NCBI RefSeq assembly: GCF_011764545.1
Contig: NZ_AP022870.1
Coordinates: forward strand, 4,014,001-4,078,000
From: Phytohabitans flavus
GTDB lineage: Bacteria; Actinomycetota; Actinomycetes; Mycobacteriales; Micromonosporaceae
Length of the DNA stretch: 64,000 bases
Reading direction: 5' to 3'
Shown piece by piece: positions 1 through 7,910 of this stretch. The stretch's first letter is position 1. Each line of letters starts with the position of its first letter. A program made the position numbers and the translations under genes. A model generated the notes under the pieces. It was not told where the DNA came from. It saw only the letters and a program-made list of their open reading frames with translations, and did not search any database.

Positions 1-1
1 G

Positions 2-439
2 GTGGCCAACGGCGCCTTCTACTTCGGCCTGGTCCGCGCCCTGGCCGAGTCCGACCGTCCACTCTGGTCACAGATGAGCTTCAGCGCCGCCGAGGAAAAC
101 TTCCACGCCTGCGCCCGGCACGGCATCACCGCGACGGTCTTCTGGCCCGGCCTCGGCTACCTGCCGGTGACCGAGCTTGTGCTGCGGCGCCTGCTGCCAC
201 TGGCCCGCGAGGGCCTGGACGCGTGGGAGGTCGACCCGGCCGAGCGCGACCGCCTGCTGAGCATCATCGAGCAGCGCTGCCTGACCGGCCGCAACGGCGC
301 GACCTGGCAGGCGGAGACCCTGCACACCCTGGAGGACCAACACCACCTCGCACGGCCGGACGCACTGCGCGCGGTGCTACAGCGGTACATGCCACTGATG
401 CACGAAAACATTCCCGTACACGAATGGCCCGTCGACTAG
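2..439 (+). CDS. Glutamate-cysteine ligase family protein, C-terminal part (partial)
   Basis: This is the last 145 residues of a gene whose start lies left of the window. The residues GRNGATWQ around position 98, the segment WSQMSFSAAEENFHAC and the terminal VHEWPVD resemble the C-terminus of the large carboxylate-amine ligase (GCS2/YbdK-type) proteins of actinobacteria. Such proteins join an amino group to a carboxylate using ATP; the exact substrate cannot be told from the C-terminus. It converges on the membrane-protein gene on the minus strand, with about 25 bp between the stops. The family call rests on remembered C-terminal motifs only. Confidence 0.6.
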   Translation: MANGAFYFGLVRALAESDRPLWSQMSFSAAEENFHACARHGITATVFWPGLGYLPVTELVLRRLLPLAREGLDAWEVDPAERDRLLSIIEQRCLTGRNGATWQAETLHTLEDQHHLARPDALRAVLQRYMPLMHENIPVHEWPVD

Positions 440-464
440 GCGCGTGCGATGGGATGCCGGGTGA

Positions 465-2051
465 TCACGAGCCGGCAGTTAGTACCGCTTCGTCGACCGG
501 GGCGATGATCGTCGCGCCGTCCGGGGCGCTCGGGGTGAGCCGGACCGGGCGGCCGTTGGCGAGGTCGTCGGCGGTACAGACGTAGCGCCGGGTCACCATG
601 AACTCCCACCACGGGTCGCGCGCGCACACCCGTGGGCCCATCCGGTCGCCGTGCACGACAAGCGCGGTCAGCGCGGGCCAGGTGACCTGGTCCACGTCCA
701 GCACCGCCGGCCGGCCATCCGTGTACCGGGCCAGCGCGGCCATCACCGCCGGCATGTCGGGGATGTGCTCGGGTAGCTTGCGCAACGCCGGTGCGCCGCT
801 GCCGACCCCCAGCGCCCCGATCACCACGGCCGCCACGAGCCACGCCGACAGGCGCCGCTCCCCCACGGCCACGAGCGGCGCCGGCAGCCGCCGGTGGTCG
901 GGCGCGGACGACACGAGGCCGGCGACCAGGCGCCGCGCGGCCGGCGAGGAGGCGGCGGCGGCCACCCCGACCCAGATCAGCAGCAGCGGTACCGCTCGCG
1001 TGAACTCCCCGACGTACGTGAAGCTAAGATCGTCGATGGCTTGGGCCACGTACCCGGTGAATAGAACAAGGGCCACCGCGGCCGCACAGATGCCCGCAGC
1101 GAGGAAGCGGCGCGGGGATCCGGCCGGCAGGCGGCGGGTGAGCCACGCGGCGCCGCCGAAGAGCACGACCGCGGCCGCGGCGCCCAGCGGGGGCCACGCG
1201 GCGTAGTAGCCGAGCACGTAGCGCGCGATCTCGCCCGCGGCGGGCGTGGCGTGCGCGCCGCCGTAGCGGAAGTACAGCCCGAACTCGCCCGGCCAGTGCA
1301 GGTACAGGTTGAGCCCGATCGGCAGCGCGAAGACCGCGAGCACCACGGCCGCCACCGTCACCGCCGCCCGGGACTCGCGCCACTCCCGCCGGCCGGTCCA
1401 CAGCGACGCGGCCACCGCGAGGCCGGCCAGCACCGGGGCGAAGAGCAGGAAGCTCACGTGCCCGTGTACCAGCAGCGCCGCCGCCAGCACGAGCAGCGGC
1501 AGGTGCGCCACGCGGCCGGCGGCCACCGAGGCGGCGGCGGTGAGCAGCAGCAGGAACGGGGCCAGGTACAGGTAGGGCATCCACGCCGAGGCCAGGATCG
1601 CGGGCTGCACCGCGAAGTACAGGATCCCGGCCGCGCCGCAGAGGGCGGTCGCCGCGCGCGAGCCGGTCCAGCTGTGGAAGATGGCCAGGCTGAGGCCGAG
1701 GAGTACCGAGTTGAGCGCGAGCAACGCCAGCCACTGGCCGTTCCACGGGGTGGGTACGACGCCGAGCAGGTCGTAGAAGAACCACTCGCCGAACGCCTGC
1801 ACGTAGAAGAAGGCCGGGCCCGGGTGGTGGAAGCCGAGCCGTGAGTAGTTGCCGACCAGCAGGTCGAAGTGCTTGGCGTCGGCCGTGATGATCGAGTTCG
1901 CGGCGAAGTCGCCGCGCTCGTACACCACCCTGCCGAAGGCGATGGGGTTGCGCAGCAGCAGCAACCCGAAGAGCGAACCCGCCGCGACGGCGAGGACGGC
2001 GGGGTCCAGTGTCCCCCGCCGTCCGCGAACCGCAGTCTTTTCCCCCGTCAC
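465..2051 (-). CDS. Polytopic membrane protein, GT-C glycosyltransferase-like
   Basis: A 528-residue protein with a short basic N-terminus followed by about ten hydrophobic segments, and a roughly 100-residue hydrophilic tail after the last one. The first extracytoplasmic loop carries the segment YSRLGFHHPGPAFFYVQ, the kind of acidic/aromatic loop seen in GT-C type membrane glycosyltransferases, but no catalytic residue can be assigned with confidence. The GTG start is supported by AAGGAG six bases upstream. It lies just downstream of citrate synthase on the same strand (about 37 bp apart) and might be co-transcribed. Substrate unknown. Confidence 0.6.
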   Translation of the reverse strand: MTGEKTAVRGRRGTLDPAVLAVAAGSLFGLLLLRNPIAFGRVVYERGDFAANSIITADAKHFDLLVGNYSRLGFHHPGPAFFYVQAFGEWFFYDLLGVVPTPWNGQWLALLALNSVLLGLSLAIFHSWTGSRAATALCGAAGILYFAVQPAILASAWMPYLYLAPFLLLLTAAASVAAGRVAHLPLLVLAAALLVHGHVSFLLFAPVLAGLAVAASLWTGRREWRESRAAVTVAAVVLAVFALPIGLNLYLHWPGEFGLYFRYGGAHATPAAGEIARYVLGYYAAWPPLGAAAAVVLFGGAAWLTRRLPAGSPRRFLAAGICAAAVALVLFTGYVAQAIDDLSFTYVGEFTRAVPLLLIWVGVAAAASSPAARRLVAGLVSSAPDHRRLPAPLVAVGERRLSAWLVAAVVIGALGVGSGAPALRKLPEHIPDMPAVMAALARYTDGRPAVLDVDQVTWPALTALVVHGDRMGPRVCARDPWWEFMVTRRYVCTADDLANGRPVRLTPSAPDGATIIAPVDEAVLTAGS

Positions 2052-2088
2052 GCCCCGCTCCTTAGATCGGAGCGGATCGTACCCTGAG

Positions 2089-3420
2089 TTACCTCTGGTC
2101 GATGGGAACGTAGCTACGTTCCGCCGCGCCGGTGTACACCTGGCGAGGACGGCCGATCTTGTTGGCCGGGTCGGCCATCATCTCGCGCCACTGCGCGATC
2201 CAGCCGGGGAGCCGGCCGAGCGCGAAGAGCACCGTGAACATCTTCGGCGGGAAGCCCATCGCCTTGTAGATGAGGCCGGTGTAGAAGTCCACGTTCGGGT
2301 AGAGCTTGCGGGAGACGAAGTACTCGTCGGCGAGCGCGATCTCCTCCAGCTCCATCGCCAGGTCGAGCAGCTCGTCGGGCTGGTGCATCCGGTCCAGCAC
2401 GTCGCGGGCGGCCTGCTTGACGATCGCGGCGCGCGGGTCGTAGTTCTTGTACACCCGGTGGCCGAAGCCCATCAGCTTGACGCCCGGCTCCTTGTCCTTG
2501 ACCCGCCGGACGAACGACTTCACGTCGCCGCCGTCGGCCTTGATGCGGTCGAGCATCTCCAGGACGGCCTGGTTGGCGCCGCCGTGCAGCGGGCCGGACA
2601 GCGCGTGTACGCCGGCGGAGACCGAGGCGAAGAGGTTGGCCTGGGCCGAGCCGACGAGCCGCACCGTGGAGGTCGAGCAGTTTTGCTCGTGGTCGGCGTG
2701 CAGGACGAAGAGCATGTCGAGCACCTTGGCGACCACCGGGTCGACCTCGTAGGTCGTCGCGGGGTGGGCGAACGTCATGCGCAGGAAGTTCTCCACGTAG
2801 CCCAGGGCGTTGTCCGGGTACATGAACGGCTGGCCGATCGACTTCTTGTGCGCGTACGACGCGATGGTCGGCACCTTGGCCAGCAGGCGGATGGTGGAGA
2901 TCTCGACCTGGTCGGCGTCGAACGGGTCGAGGCTGTCCTGGTAGAACGTCGAGAGGGCGCTCACCGCCGAGGAGAGCACCGGCATCGGGTGGGCGTCGCG
3001 CGGGAAGCCGTCGAAGAAGCGCCGCAGGTCCTCGTGCAGGAGCGTGTGCATGCGCACCCGGTCGCTGAACGACTCCAGCTGCTCCTTGGTCGGCAGCTCA
3101 CCGTAGATGAGCAGGTACGACGTCTCCAGGAAGGTGGCCTTCTCGGCCAGCTCACCGATCGGGTAGCCCCGGTAGCGGAGGATGCCCGCATCGCCATCGA
3201 TATACGTAATCGCCGAGGTCGTGGAGGCGGTGTTGACGAAGCCCGGGTCGAATGTGACGTACCCGGTCTCCTTGAGGAGCTTGCCGACATCGATGCCGGC
3301 CGCGCCCTCGACCGCCTCGTGCACCGGCATCGGGAGCTGTCCGCCCTGGTGCTCGAGCTTCACAACCGTCATGGGGTGCCTCGCTTCGCCCGCAGATTCT
3401 TCGTTATTGCTATTACTCAA
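2089..3420 (-). CDS. gltA: Citrate synthase
   Basis: Condenses oxaloacetate and acetyl-CoA to citrate at the entry of the TCA cycle. The 443-residue protein has the family signatures in order: ITYIDGDAGILRYRGYPI near the N-terminus, the catalytic-histidine segment LSGPLHGGANQAVLE, GFGHRVYKNYDPRA, and the catalytic-Asp segment NVDFYTGLIYKAMGFP. Length matches type I hexameric enzymes. The TTG start at 3420 is chosen because GGAGGG lies seven bases upstream; an ATG 16 codons later (at 3372) has a weaker site. Divergent from the VOC gene, with about 125 bp between them for promoters. Confidence 0.96.
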   Translation of the reverse strand: MSNSNNEESAGEARHPMTVVKLEHQGGQLPMPVHEAVEGAAGIDVGKLLKETGYVTFDPGFVNTASTTSAITYIDGDAGILRYRGYPIGELAEKATFLETSYLLIYGELPTKEQLESFSDRVRMHTLLHEDLRRFFDGFPRDAHPMPVLSSAVSALSTFYQDSLDPFDADQVEISTIRLLAKVPTIASYAHKKSIGQPFMYPDNALGYVENFLRMTFAHPATTYEVDPVVAKVLDMLFVLHADHEQNCSTSTVRLVGSAQANLFASVSAGVHALSGPLHGGANQAVLEMLDRIKADGGDVKSFVRRVKDKEPGVKLMGFGHRVYKNYDPRAAIVKQAARDVLDRMHQPDELLDLAMELEEIALADEYFVSRKLYPNVDFYTGLIYKAMGFPPKMFTVLFALGRLPGWIAQWREMMADPANKIGRPRQVYTGAAERSYVPIDQR

Positions 3421-3547
3421 CCGTAATCCCTCCGGCGTCGATAGGCCTGACCGCGCCCGCGGCTGAGGAATGCGTCACTCTGCCGTCCCGGGTGCAACGT
3501 CCGATTCCTTCAAGACTGCCCGCCGGCGGACCCCTAGCGTGGTGGCC

Positions 3548-3940
3548 ATGGCACCTCGAGTAGACACGTTCGGCCTGATCGTGGCCGACATGAGCCGGTC
3601 CCTGTCCTTCTACCGCCGCCTCGGACTTGTCTTCCCCGACGGGGCTGACTCCGAACCTCACACCGAGGCCCAGCTGCCCGGTGGGCTGCGCCTGCTGATC
3701 GACACGGTGGAGACGATCCGCTCGTTCGATCCGGAGTGGCAGCCGCCGAAGGAGGGCGGGCCGCGGGCCGGGCTCGGCTTCACCTGCGACAGCCCGGCGG
3801 AGGTCGACAAGGTGTACGTGGATCTTGTCGCCGCCGGGTACGAAGGACACAAGGAGCCATGGGACGCGTTCTGGGGCATGCGCTACGCGGTGGTGCACGA
3901 CCCGGACGGCAACAGTGTGGAGCTCTTCGCCAGGTTGTAG
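3548..3940 (+). CDS. VOC (glyoxalase/bleomycin-resistance fold) family protein
   Basis: A 130-residue single-domain protein starting MAPRVDTFGLIVADMSRSL, with the typical VOC opening (a beta strand, then 'D-M-x-x-S-xx-FYRRLGL') and the closing motif HDPDGNSVELF that carries the metal-binding Glu in this superfamily. Members bind a metal or a small ligand in a paired beta-alpha-beta-beta-beta fold; two half-domains or a dimer form one site, so this one is likely a dimer. Function cannot be narrowed further. Followed after 9 bp by the AraC-type regulator, suggesting joint transcription. Confidence 0.85.
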   Translation: MAPRVDTFGLIVADMSRSLSFYRRLGLVFPDGADSEPHTEAQLPGGLRLLIDTVETIRSFDPEWQPPKEGGPRAGLGFTCDSPAEVDKVYVDLVAAGYEGHKEPWDAFWGMRYAVVHDPDGNSVELFARL

Positions 3941-3949
3941 CCTCGCCGT

Positions 3950-4633
3950 GTGTACCAGGAGCGGCCCTCGCGGCTGCCCGGCGCCTTCGTGTGGCGGATC
4001 ACCGCCAAGCGGGAGCCGCGCGCCGGGCGGGTGCTGCCGGACGGCTGCATGGACCTGCTCTGGTGGCGCGGCGACCTGGTCGTGGCCGGGCCGGACACGG
4101 TGGCGTACGAGTCTTCGCTGGAGCCCGACGAGACGATCGTCGGGCTCCGCTTCGCGCCCGGGATGGCGCCGGCCGTGCTCGGCGTGCCGGCCGACGCCCT
4201 CCGCGACACACGCGTGCGGCTGTCGGCGCTCTGGCCCGCGCCCGCAACCCGCGAAGCCGTCGAGCGGGTCTCCACCTCTCCCGGGCGCGTCCTGGAAGAC
4301 CTCGCCGCCGGGCGGCTGGCCGAGGCCGGCGGTACCGACCGCGCGGTCTCGGAGGTGGTGACGCTGCTGCGCGCGGGCACCGCCGTGGCCACCATCGCGG
4401 ACGAGGTGGGGCTGAGCGAGCGGCAGTTGCACCGGCGGTCGCTCGCCGCGTTCGGGTACGGGCCGAAGACGCTCGCCCGCATCCTCCGGCTGAACCGGGC
4501 GCTGGCGCTCGCGCGGGGCGGTACGCCGCTCGCCTCGGTGGCCACCATCTCCGGCTACGCCGACCAGGCCCACCTGTCCCGGGACGCCCGCGCGCTGGGC
4601 GGGGTGCCGTTCGGCACGCTAGTGCACGGCTGA
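3950..4633 (+). CDS. AraC-family transcriptional regulator
   Basis: A 227-residue protein with an N-terminal sensor-like region (LPDGCMDLLWWRGDLVVAGP, the pattern seen in DUF6597-type sensor domains) and a C-terminal double helix-turn-helix of the AraC class: VATIADEVGLSERQLHRR, then a second unit ending in the signature SVATISGYADQAHLSRD. The GTG start at 3950 follows the VOC stop by 9 bp. The pair probably forms a small sensing unit, with the VOC protein possibly acting on the inducing compound; that link is inferred from position only. Confidence 0.85.
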   Translation: MYQERPSRLPGAFVWRITAKREPRAGRVLPDGCMDLLWWRGDLVVAGPDTVAYESSLEPDETIVGLRFAPGMAPAVLGVPADALRDTRVRLSALWPAPATREAVERVSTSPGRVLEDLAAGRLAEAGGTDRAVSEVVTLLRAGTAVATIADEVGLSERQLHRRSLAAFGYGPKTLARILRLNRALALARGGTPLASVATISGYADQAHLSRDARALGGVPFGTLVHG

Positions 4634-4650
4634 ACGGGTCCCCGCCGCTA

Positions 4651-4886
4651 AGGCCTGTTTCAAAAGATTTGTCGAGGCGAGCCGAGGTCCAGGCGGCGAT
4701 CCGGCAAGTCGGGCGCAAGGTCGCATACCGGGCGTGAGCGAGCTTGCGAGCGAACCATCAGGCTCAGTGATGGACACACGACGCTGGCCCCCACCATCCC
4801 ACGGCCGTTGTATGCGGCCTTACGCCCGGCGCCGCCGGTCGTCGTCTGGGCCCGGCGCAGCCCGGCAAGGATTTTGAAACAGGCCT
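4651..4886 (+). mobile_element. MITE-like element, family A, copy 1 (236 bp)
   Basis: The ends are a perfect 15-bp inverted repeat, AGGCCTGTTTCAAAA at the left and its complement at the right, flanked by TA on both sides. No transposase is encoded. Copy 2 (30643-30804) is the reverse complement of this element over most of its length, but lacks about 75 bp that lie here at roughly 4733-4807. That extra piece includes the near-palindromic GTGAGCGAGCTTGCGAGCGA. The structure fits a non-autonomous derivative of an insertion sequence whose transposase lies elsewhere in the genome. Confidence 0.8.
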
Positions 4887-4893
4887 TAGGCCG

Positions 4894-5289
4894 TCAGCGG
4901 CCGCCGTACTCCTCGTCGGTGACGTGCGCGCCCCACTCGATGTCCGAGCCGTCGCCGGCCGGCTTGGTGACGGCGAGGTGGGTCATGAACTGGTCGGGCG
5001 CGGCGCCGTGCCAGTGCCACTCCCCCGGTGCCGCGTGGATCGTGTCGCCGTTCCGGATCTCGACCTGCTCGCCGCTCCGCACCCCGATCCGCCCGACACC
5101 GTCGGTGACGTGCAGCGTCTGGCCGTCGGCGTGGCGGTGCCAGGCGGTACGGGCACCGGGCGCGAAGTGCACGCTGTTGAGCCCGATCCGTGGCGGCCCC
5201 TCACCCGCGTCCATCACGTCCATCCAGACCTCGCCGGTGAACATGATCGCCGGGCCCTTCTCCGTGGAGCCTTTCTTCGCGATATCCAT
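4894..5289 (-). CDS. Cupin-domain protein
   Basis: A 131-residue single cupin. The first cupin motif is seen as ARTAWHRHADGQTLHVTDG (two His and, in place of the usual Glu, a Gln) and the second as GDTIHAAPGEWHWHGAAP, with the histidines expected to bind a metal. Such proteins act as small dioxygenases, isomerases or sensors; substrate unknown. It follows the DUF2255 gene by 33 bp on the same strand and probably shares its transcript. AAAGGGG precedes the ATG start. The family-A element lies 7 bp beyond its stop. Confidence 0.85.
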   Translation of the reverse strand: MDIAKKGSTEKGPAIMFTGEVWMDVMDAGEGPPRIGLNSVHFAPGARTAWHRHADGQTLHVTDGVGRIGVRSGEQVEIRNGDTIHAAPGEWHWHGAAPDQFMTHLAVTKPAGDGSDIEWGAHVTDEEYGGR

Positions 5290-5308
5290 GGTCTGTCCCC
5301 TTTCAGTC

Positions 5309-5344
5309 TGGTTCGAGGCGGATCAGCGTGGTTCGAGGCGGATC
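5309..5344. repeat. Short tandem duplication spanning a gene end
   Basis: Sixteen bases, TGGTTCGAGGCGGATC, occur at 5309-5324 and again at 5329-5344 with a 4-bp spacer. The right copy encodes the last residues of the DUF2255 protein; the left copy lies across and just beyond its stop codon. It looks like a recent slip or unequal-repair duplication of the gene's 3' end. Confidence 0.85.
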
Positions 5345-5700
5345 GTCGCGCCGCGGGCCGCCGGGGCCACCATCGGATCGACGTACTGCGGGCCGAAGCG
5401 GTGGTACTTGCCTCGGTATGCGTCGTCGATCCGAGCGTTCACCCCCGGGTCGGTCTCGTCGACGAAGCTCACGTCCCGGTCGACGCCGCCGGCCTCGATG
5501 TGGCCCTCGTGACGGGCGCGGGTGCCGTTGAACCAGTGCGAGCCGGCGCCCAGCATGGAACGGACGTACAGGTCGTCGCCATCACGTACCACCCAGATGG
5601 TGGTCGGGGCCCGCAGCGTGCCGTTCTTGCGCCGGGGTGCGATGTGTAGCTCGTCCGCCTCCTCGATCGCGCTCAGCTCGTCGGTGTCCCAGTCCGTCAT
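5323..5700 (-). CDS. DUF2255-family protein
   Basis: A 125-residue soluble protein matching the DUF2255 pattern: a start in WDTDELSAIEEADELHIAP, a central VVRDGDDLYVRS, and an AGSHWFNGTRARHEGHIEAGG segment. The fold of this family resembles FMN-binding split-barrel proteins such as nitroreductases, but no function is established. First gene of a two-gene unit with the cupin. Its stop lies inside a 16-bp direct duplication. Confidence 0.8.
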   Translation of the reverse strand: MTDWDTDELSAIEEADELHIAPRRKNGTLRAPTTIWVVRDGDDLYVRSMLGAGSHWFNGTRARHEGHIEAGGVDRDVSFVDETDPGVNARIDDAYRGKYHRFGPQYVDPMVAPAARGATIRLEPR

Positions 5701-5817
5701 CGCGATGCCCCCTTCCCGCGGGCGCGGCAGCGCCCTGACCGCGGTGCGTTCGTGATGACGCGATACCCGCCCGCTCTTCTATTGCACAGCTCTGTTGCGT
5801 CGCTGGCAGCGAGTCTT

Positions 5818-6789
5818 CTAGCGCGCCGCTGGCAGCGAGGGCGGGAGGCTGAACCACCGCAGCGGGACGTCGTCGAAGCGGGTCATCGCGCTGATCCGGT
5901 CGCCGGTGAGGGTGAGGACGACAAGGCCGACGCCGTGGCGGACGCCGGTCGGGGCGCGCAGGTACGCGCCGAAGGCCGGCTGGCCGTTCGCCCAGGTGGG
6001 CACGAGGTCGAAGCGCCGGCCCGCGCGGAAGATGCCGGCGAAGAGGCGGGCCACGACCTCCCGGCCCTGGTACTCCAGGGGCATCGGCGGCATCGAGACG
6101 AAGACGTCGTCGGTCAGGAGGGCCACGAGCGCGTCGAGGTCGCCCGACTCGTACGCCCGGGCGAACCTCGCCACGATCGGATCCTCCGACGGCGTGGCCG
6201 CTGCGGGGGCCGGCCGGCGGCGCTCAAGGCCCGCGCGGGCCCGCTTGAGGGCGCTGTTGACCGAGTCGACGGTCGAGTCCAGCATGCCGGCGACCTCGTT
6301 CGCGGGGAAGCCGAGCACGTCGCGGAGGATGAGCACGGCGGTCTGGCGGGGCGGCAGCACCTGGAGGGCGGTCACGAAGGCCAGTGAGATCGACTCGGTC
6401 CGCTCGTACCGGGTCTCCGGGCCGCTTTCCAGGAGCGCGTCGGGGTACGGCTCGAGCCAGACCACCCCGCCGAGGCGGGTCGGCTCGGGCGGTGCGACGT
6501 CCGGAATGTTCCACTGCTGGGCGGGTCGCCGGCTGGCCGCGCGGCGCGCGTTGAGGCAGCGGTTGGTGGCGATCCGGTAGAGCCAGGTGCGGATCGAGGC
6601 GCGCCCCTCGAAGCCGGCGAGGCCCTGCCAGGCGGCCAGCAGCGTCTCCTGGAGGGCGTCCTCCGCGTCCTGGAACGAGCCGAGCATCCGGTAGCAGTAC
6701 ACGTGCAGCTCGCCGCGGTGCGGCTCGGTCAGCTCCCGGAACGCGTCGCCGTCGCCGGCCCGTGCCCGCTCGATCAGCTCGGCTGTCAC
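5818..6789 (-). CDS. ECF-type sigma-70 factor with C-terminal SnoaL-like domain
   Basis: About 323 residues. Region 2 is seen in AFRELTEPHRGELHVYCYRM and DAEDALQETLLAAWQGL, region 4 in LPPRQTAVLILRDVLGFPA followed by a helix-turn-helix VAGMLDSTVDSVNSALKRAR. The last 120 residues (from VARFARAYESGDLDALVALL) form an NTF2/SnoaL-like domain that in SigJ/SigG-like factors regulates activity in place of a separate anti-sigma factor. The GTG at 6789 is preferred because AGAGGG stands just upstream; an ATG at 6813 is the alternative. Divergent from the SDR gene, which may be its target. Confidence 0.88.
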   Translation of the reverse strand: MTAELIERARAGDGDAFRELTEPHRGELHVYCYRMLGSFQDAEDALQETLLAAWQGLAGFEGRASIRTWLYRIATNRCLNARRAASRRPAQQWNIPDVAPPEPTRLGGVVWLEPYPDALLESGPETRYERTESISLAFVTALQVLPPRQTAVLILRDVLGFPANEVAGMLDSTVDSVNSALKRARAGLERRRPAPAAATPSEDPIVARFARAYESGDLDALVALLTDDVFVSMPPMPLEYQGREVVARLFAGIFRAGRRFDLVPTWANGQPAFGAYLRAPTGVRHGVGLVVLTLTGDRISAMTRFDDVPLRWFSLPPSLPAAR

Positions 6790-6900
6790 GTCACCCTCTT
6801 TCGCGGTTCCCATCCTGGTACGGACACCGCCCTCGGTCCGAACTGGGCGCCCGGTTTCGCGGCGCTGCGGGGTCCGCATTGCCAACGAAAGGAGCCGGGG

Positions 6901-7680
6901 ATGATGTTGAAGGACAAGGTCGCGGTGGTCTACGGCGGCGCGGGCGCGATCGGCGGCGCGGTGGCCCGCGCGTTCGCCCGTGAGGGCGCCACGGTGTTTC
7001 TCGCGGGGCGGCTGCGGGCCCCGGTCGAGGCGGTCGCCGAGGACATCGGCGCCGCCGGCGCGGCCGAGGTCGACGCCTTGGACGAACGTGCCGTGGACCA
7101 GTACCTCCGGTCGGTGGTCGACCGGGCCGGCCGGGTCGACATCTCGTTCGACGCGATCGGCATCCCGGACGCGGACATCGTGGGCGTCCCGCTCGTCGAC
7201 CTGGACGCCGCGCGGTTCGCGAGGCCGATCACGGCCTACGCCACGTCGTACTTCCTGACCGCCCGCCTGGCCGCCCGCCGGATGATCCCGAACCGCTCCG
7301 GCGTGATCATGACGGCCACCGCGCTCCCCGCGCGGGCCGGCATCCCGCTGATGGGCGGTTACGCCCCGGCCCAGGCCGCGAAGGAGGCGCTCACCCGCGG
7401 CCTCTCCGCCGAACTGGCGCCGCACGGCGTCCGCGTGGTCGGCCTGCGCCCACAGGCCATGCCGGAGTCGCCCACGATCCGCGAGGCATTCGAACCACGG
7501 GCGGCGGCGACGGGGTTGAGCTGGGAGCAGTTCCAGGAGTTCCTGGCCAGCCGCACCCACCCGCGCCGGCTCATGACCCTGGCGGAGATGGCCGAGGTAG
7601 CCACCTTCCTGGCGTCCGACCGAGCCACCGCCCTCACCGGCACCACCGTCAACCTGACGATGGGCAGCCTCGACGACTAG
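6901..7680 (+). CDS. Atypical short-chain dehydrogenase/reductase
   Basis: A 259-residue Rossmann protein. The N-terminal VAVVYGGAGAIGGAVARAF is the nucleotide-binding turn. The usual catalytic YxxxK is not intact: the expected site reads GGYAPAQAAKEAL, with Gln four residues after Tyr and Lys only at +7, and the NNAG-like motif reads DAIGIPD. It may therefore be catalytically altered. AGGAG stands six bases before the ATG at 6901. It is divergent from the sigma factor and converges on the ferredoxin gene with a 4-bp overlap of the ends. Confidence 0.85.
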   Translation: MMLKDKVAVVYGGAGAIGGAVARAFAREGATVFLAGRLRAPVEAVAEDIGAAGAAEVDALDERAVDQYLRSVVDRAGRVDISFDAIGIPDADIVGVPLVDLDAARFARPITAYATSYFLTARLAARRMIPNRSGVIMTATALPARAGIPLMGGYAPAQAAKEALTRGLSAELAPHGVRVVGLRPQAMPESPTIREAFEPRAAATGLSWEQFQEFLASRTHPRRLMTLAEMAEVATFLASDRATALTGTTVNLTMGSLDD

Positions 7681-7910
7681 CGGACGCGGGCGACTTTGCC
7701 GTCTACGCGTAGGGCCAGGGTGGGGCAGGCGGCGACCGCGCGGCGGGCGTGGGCTACCAGGTGTTGTGGGAGGGGGTCGGTCTCGATGATCGGGTAGCCC
7801 CATTCGTCCAGGGTGACGCGTTCGGGCAGGAGTTCGGCGCAGGAGGCGTGGCCCACGCATTTGATCATGTCGACCTGTAGGCGCAGGCCCTCCGGGTTGG
7901 GGGCGCTCAT
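7677..7910 (-). CDS. Small ferredoxin
   Basis: A 77-residue ferredoxin with the spacing C-VGHASC near residues 18-24 and a downstream ACPTLAL carrying the last cysteine. Three cysteines with this spacing and the hydrophobic context match single-cluster 3Fe-4S/4Fe-4S ferredoxins of actinobacteria that often serve P450s or flavoproteins. Its ATG overlaps the stop of the NuoF-like gene as ATGA, so it is almost certainly translated from the same message and may be the acceptor or donor for that flavoprotein. Confidence 0.85.
   Translation of the reverse strand: MSAPNPEGLRLQVDMIKCVGHASCAELLPERVTLDEWGYPIIETDPLPQHLVAHARRAVAACPTLALRVDGKVARVR

Noticed and set aside
1849..3426. Open frame of 525 codons antisense to citrate synthase
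   Set aside because: Runs over a gene with full family motifs and across the start of another; composition is that of a shadow.
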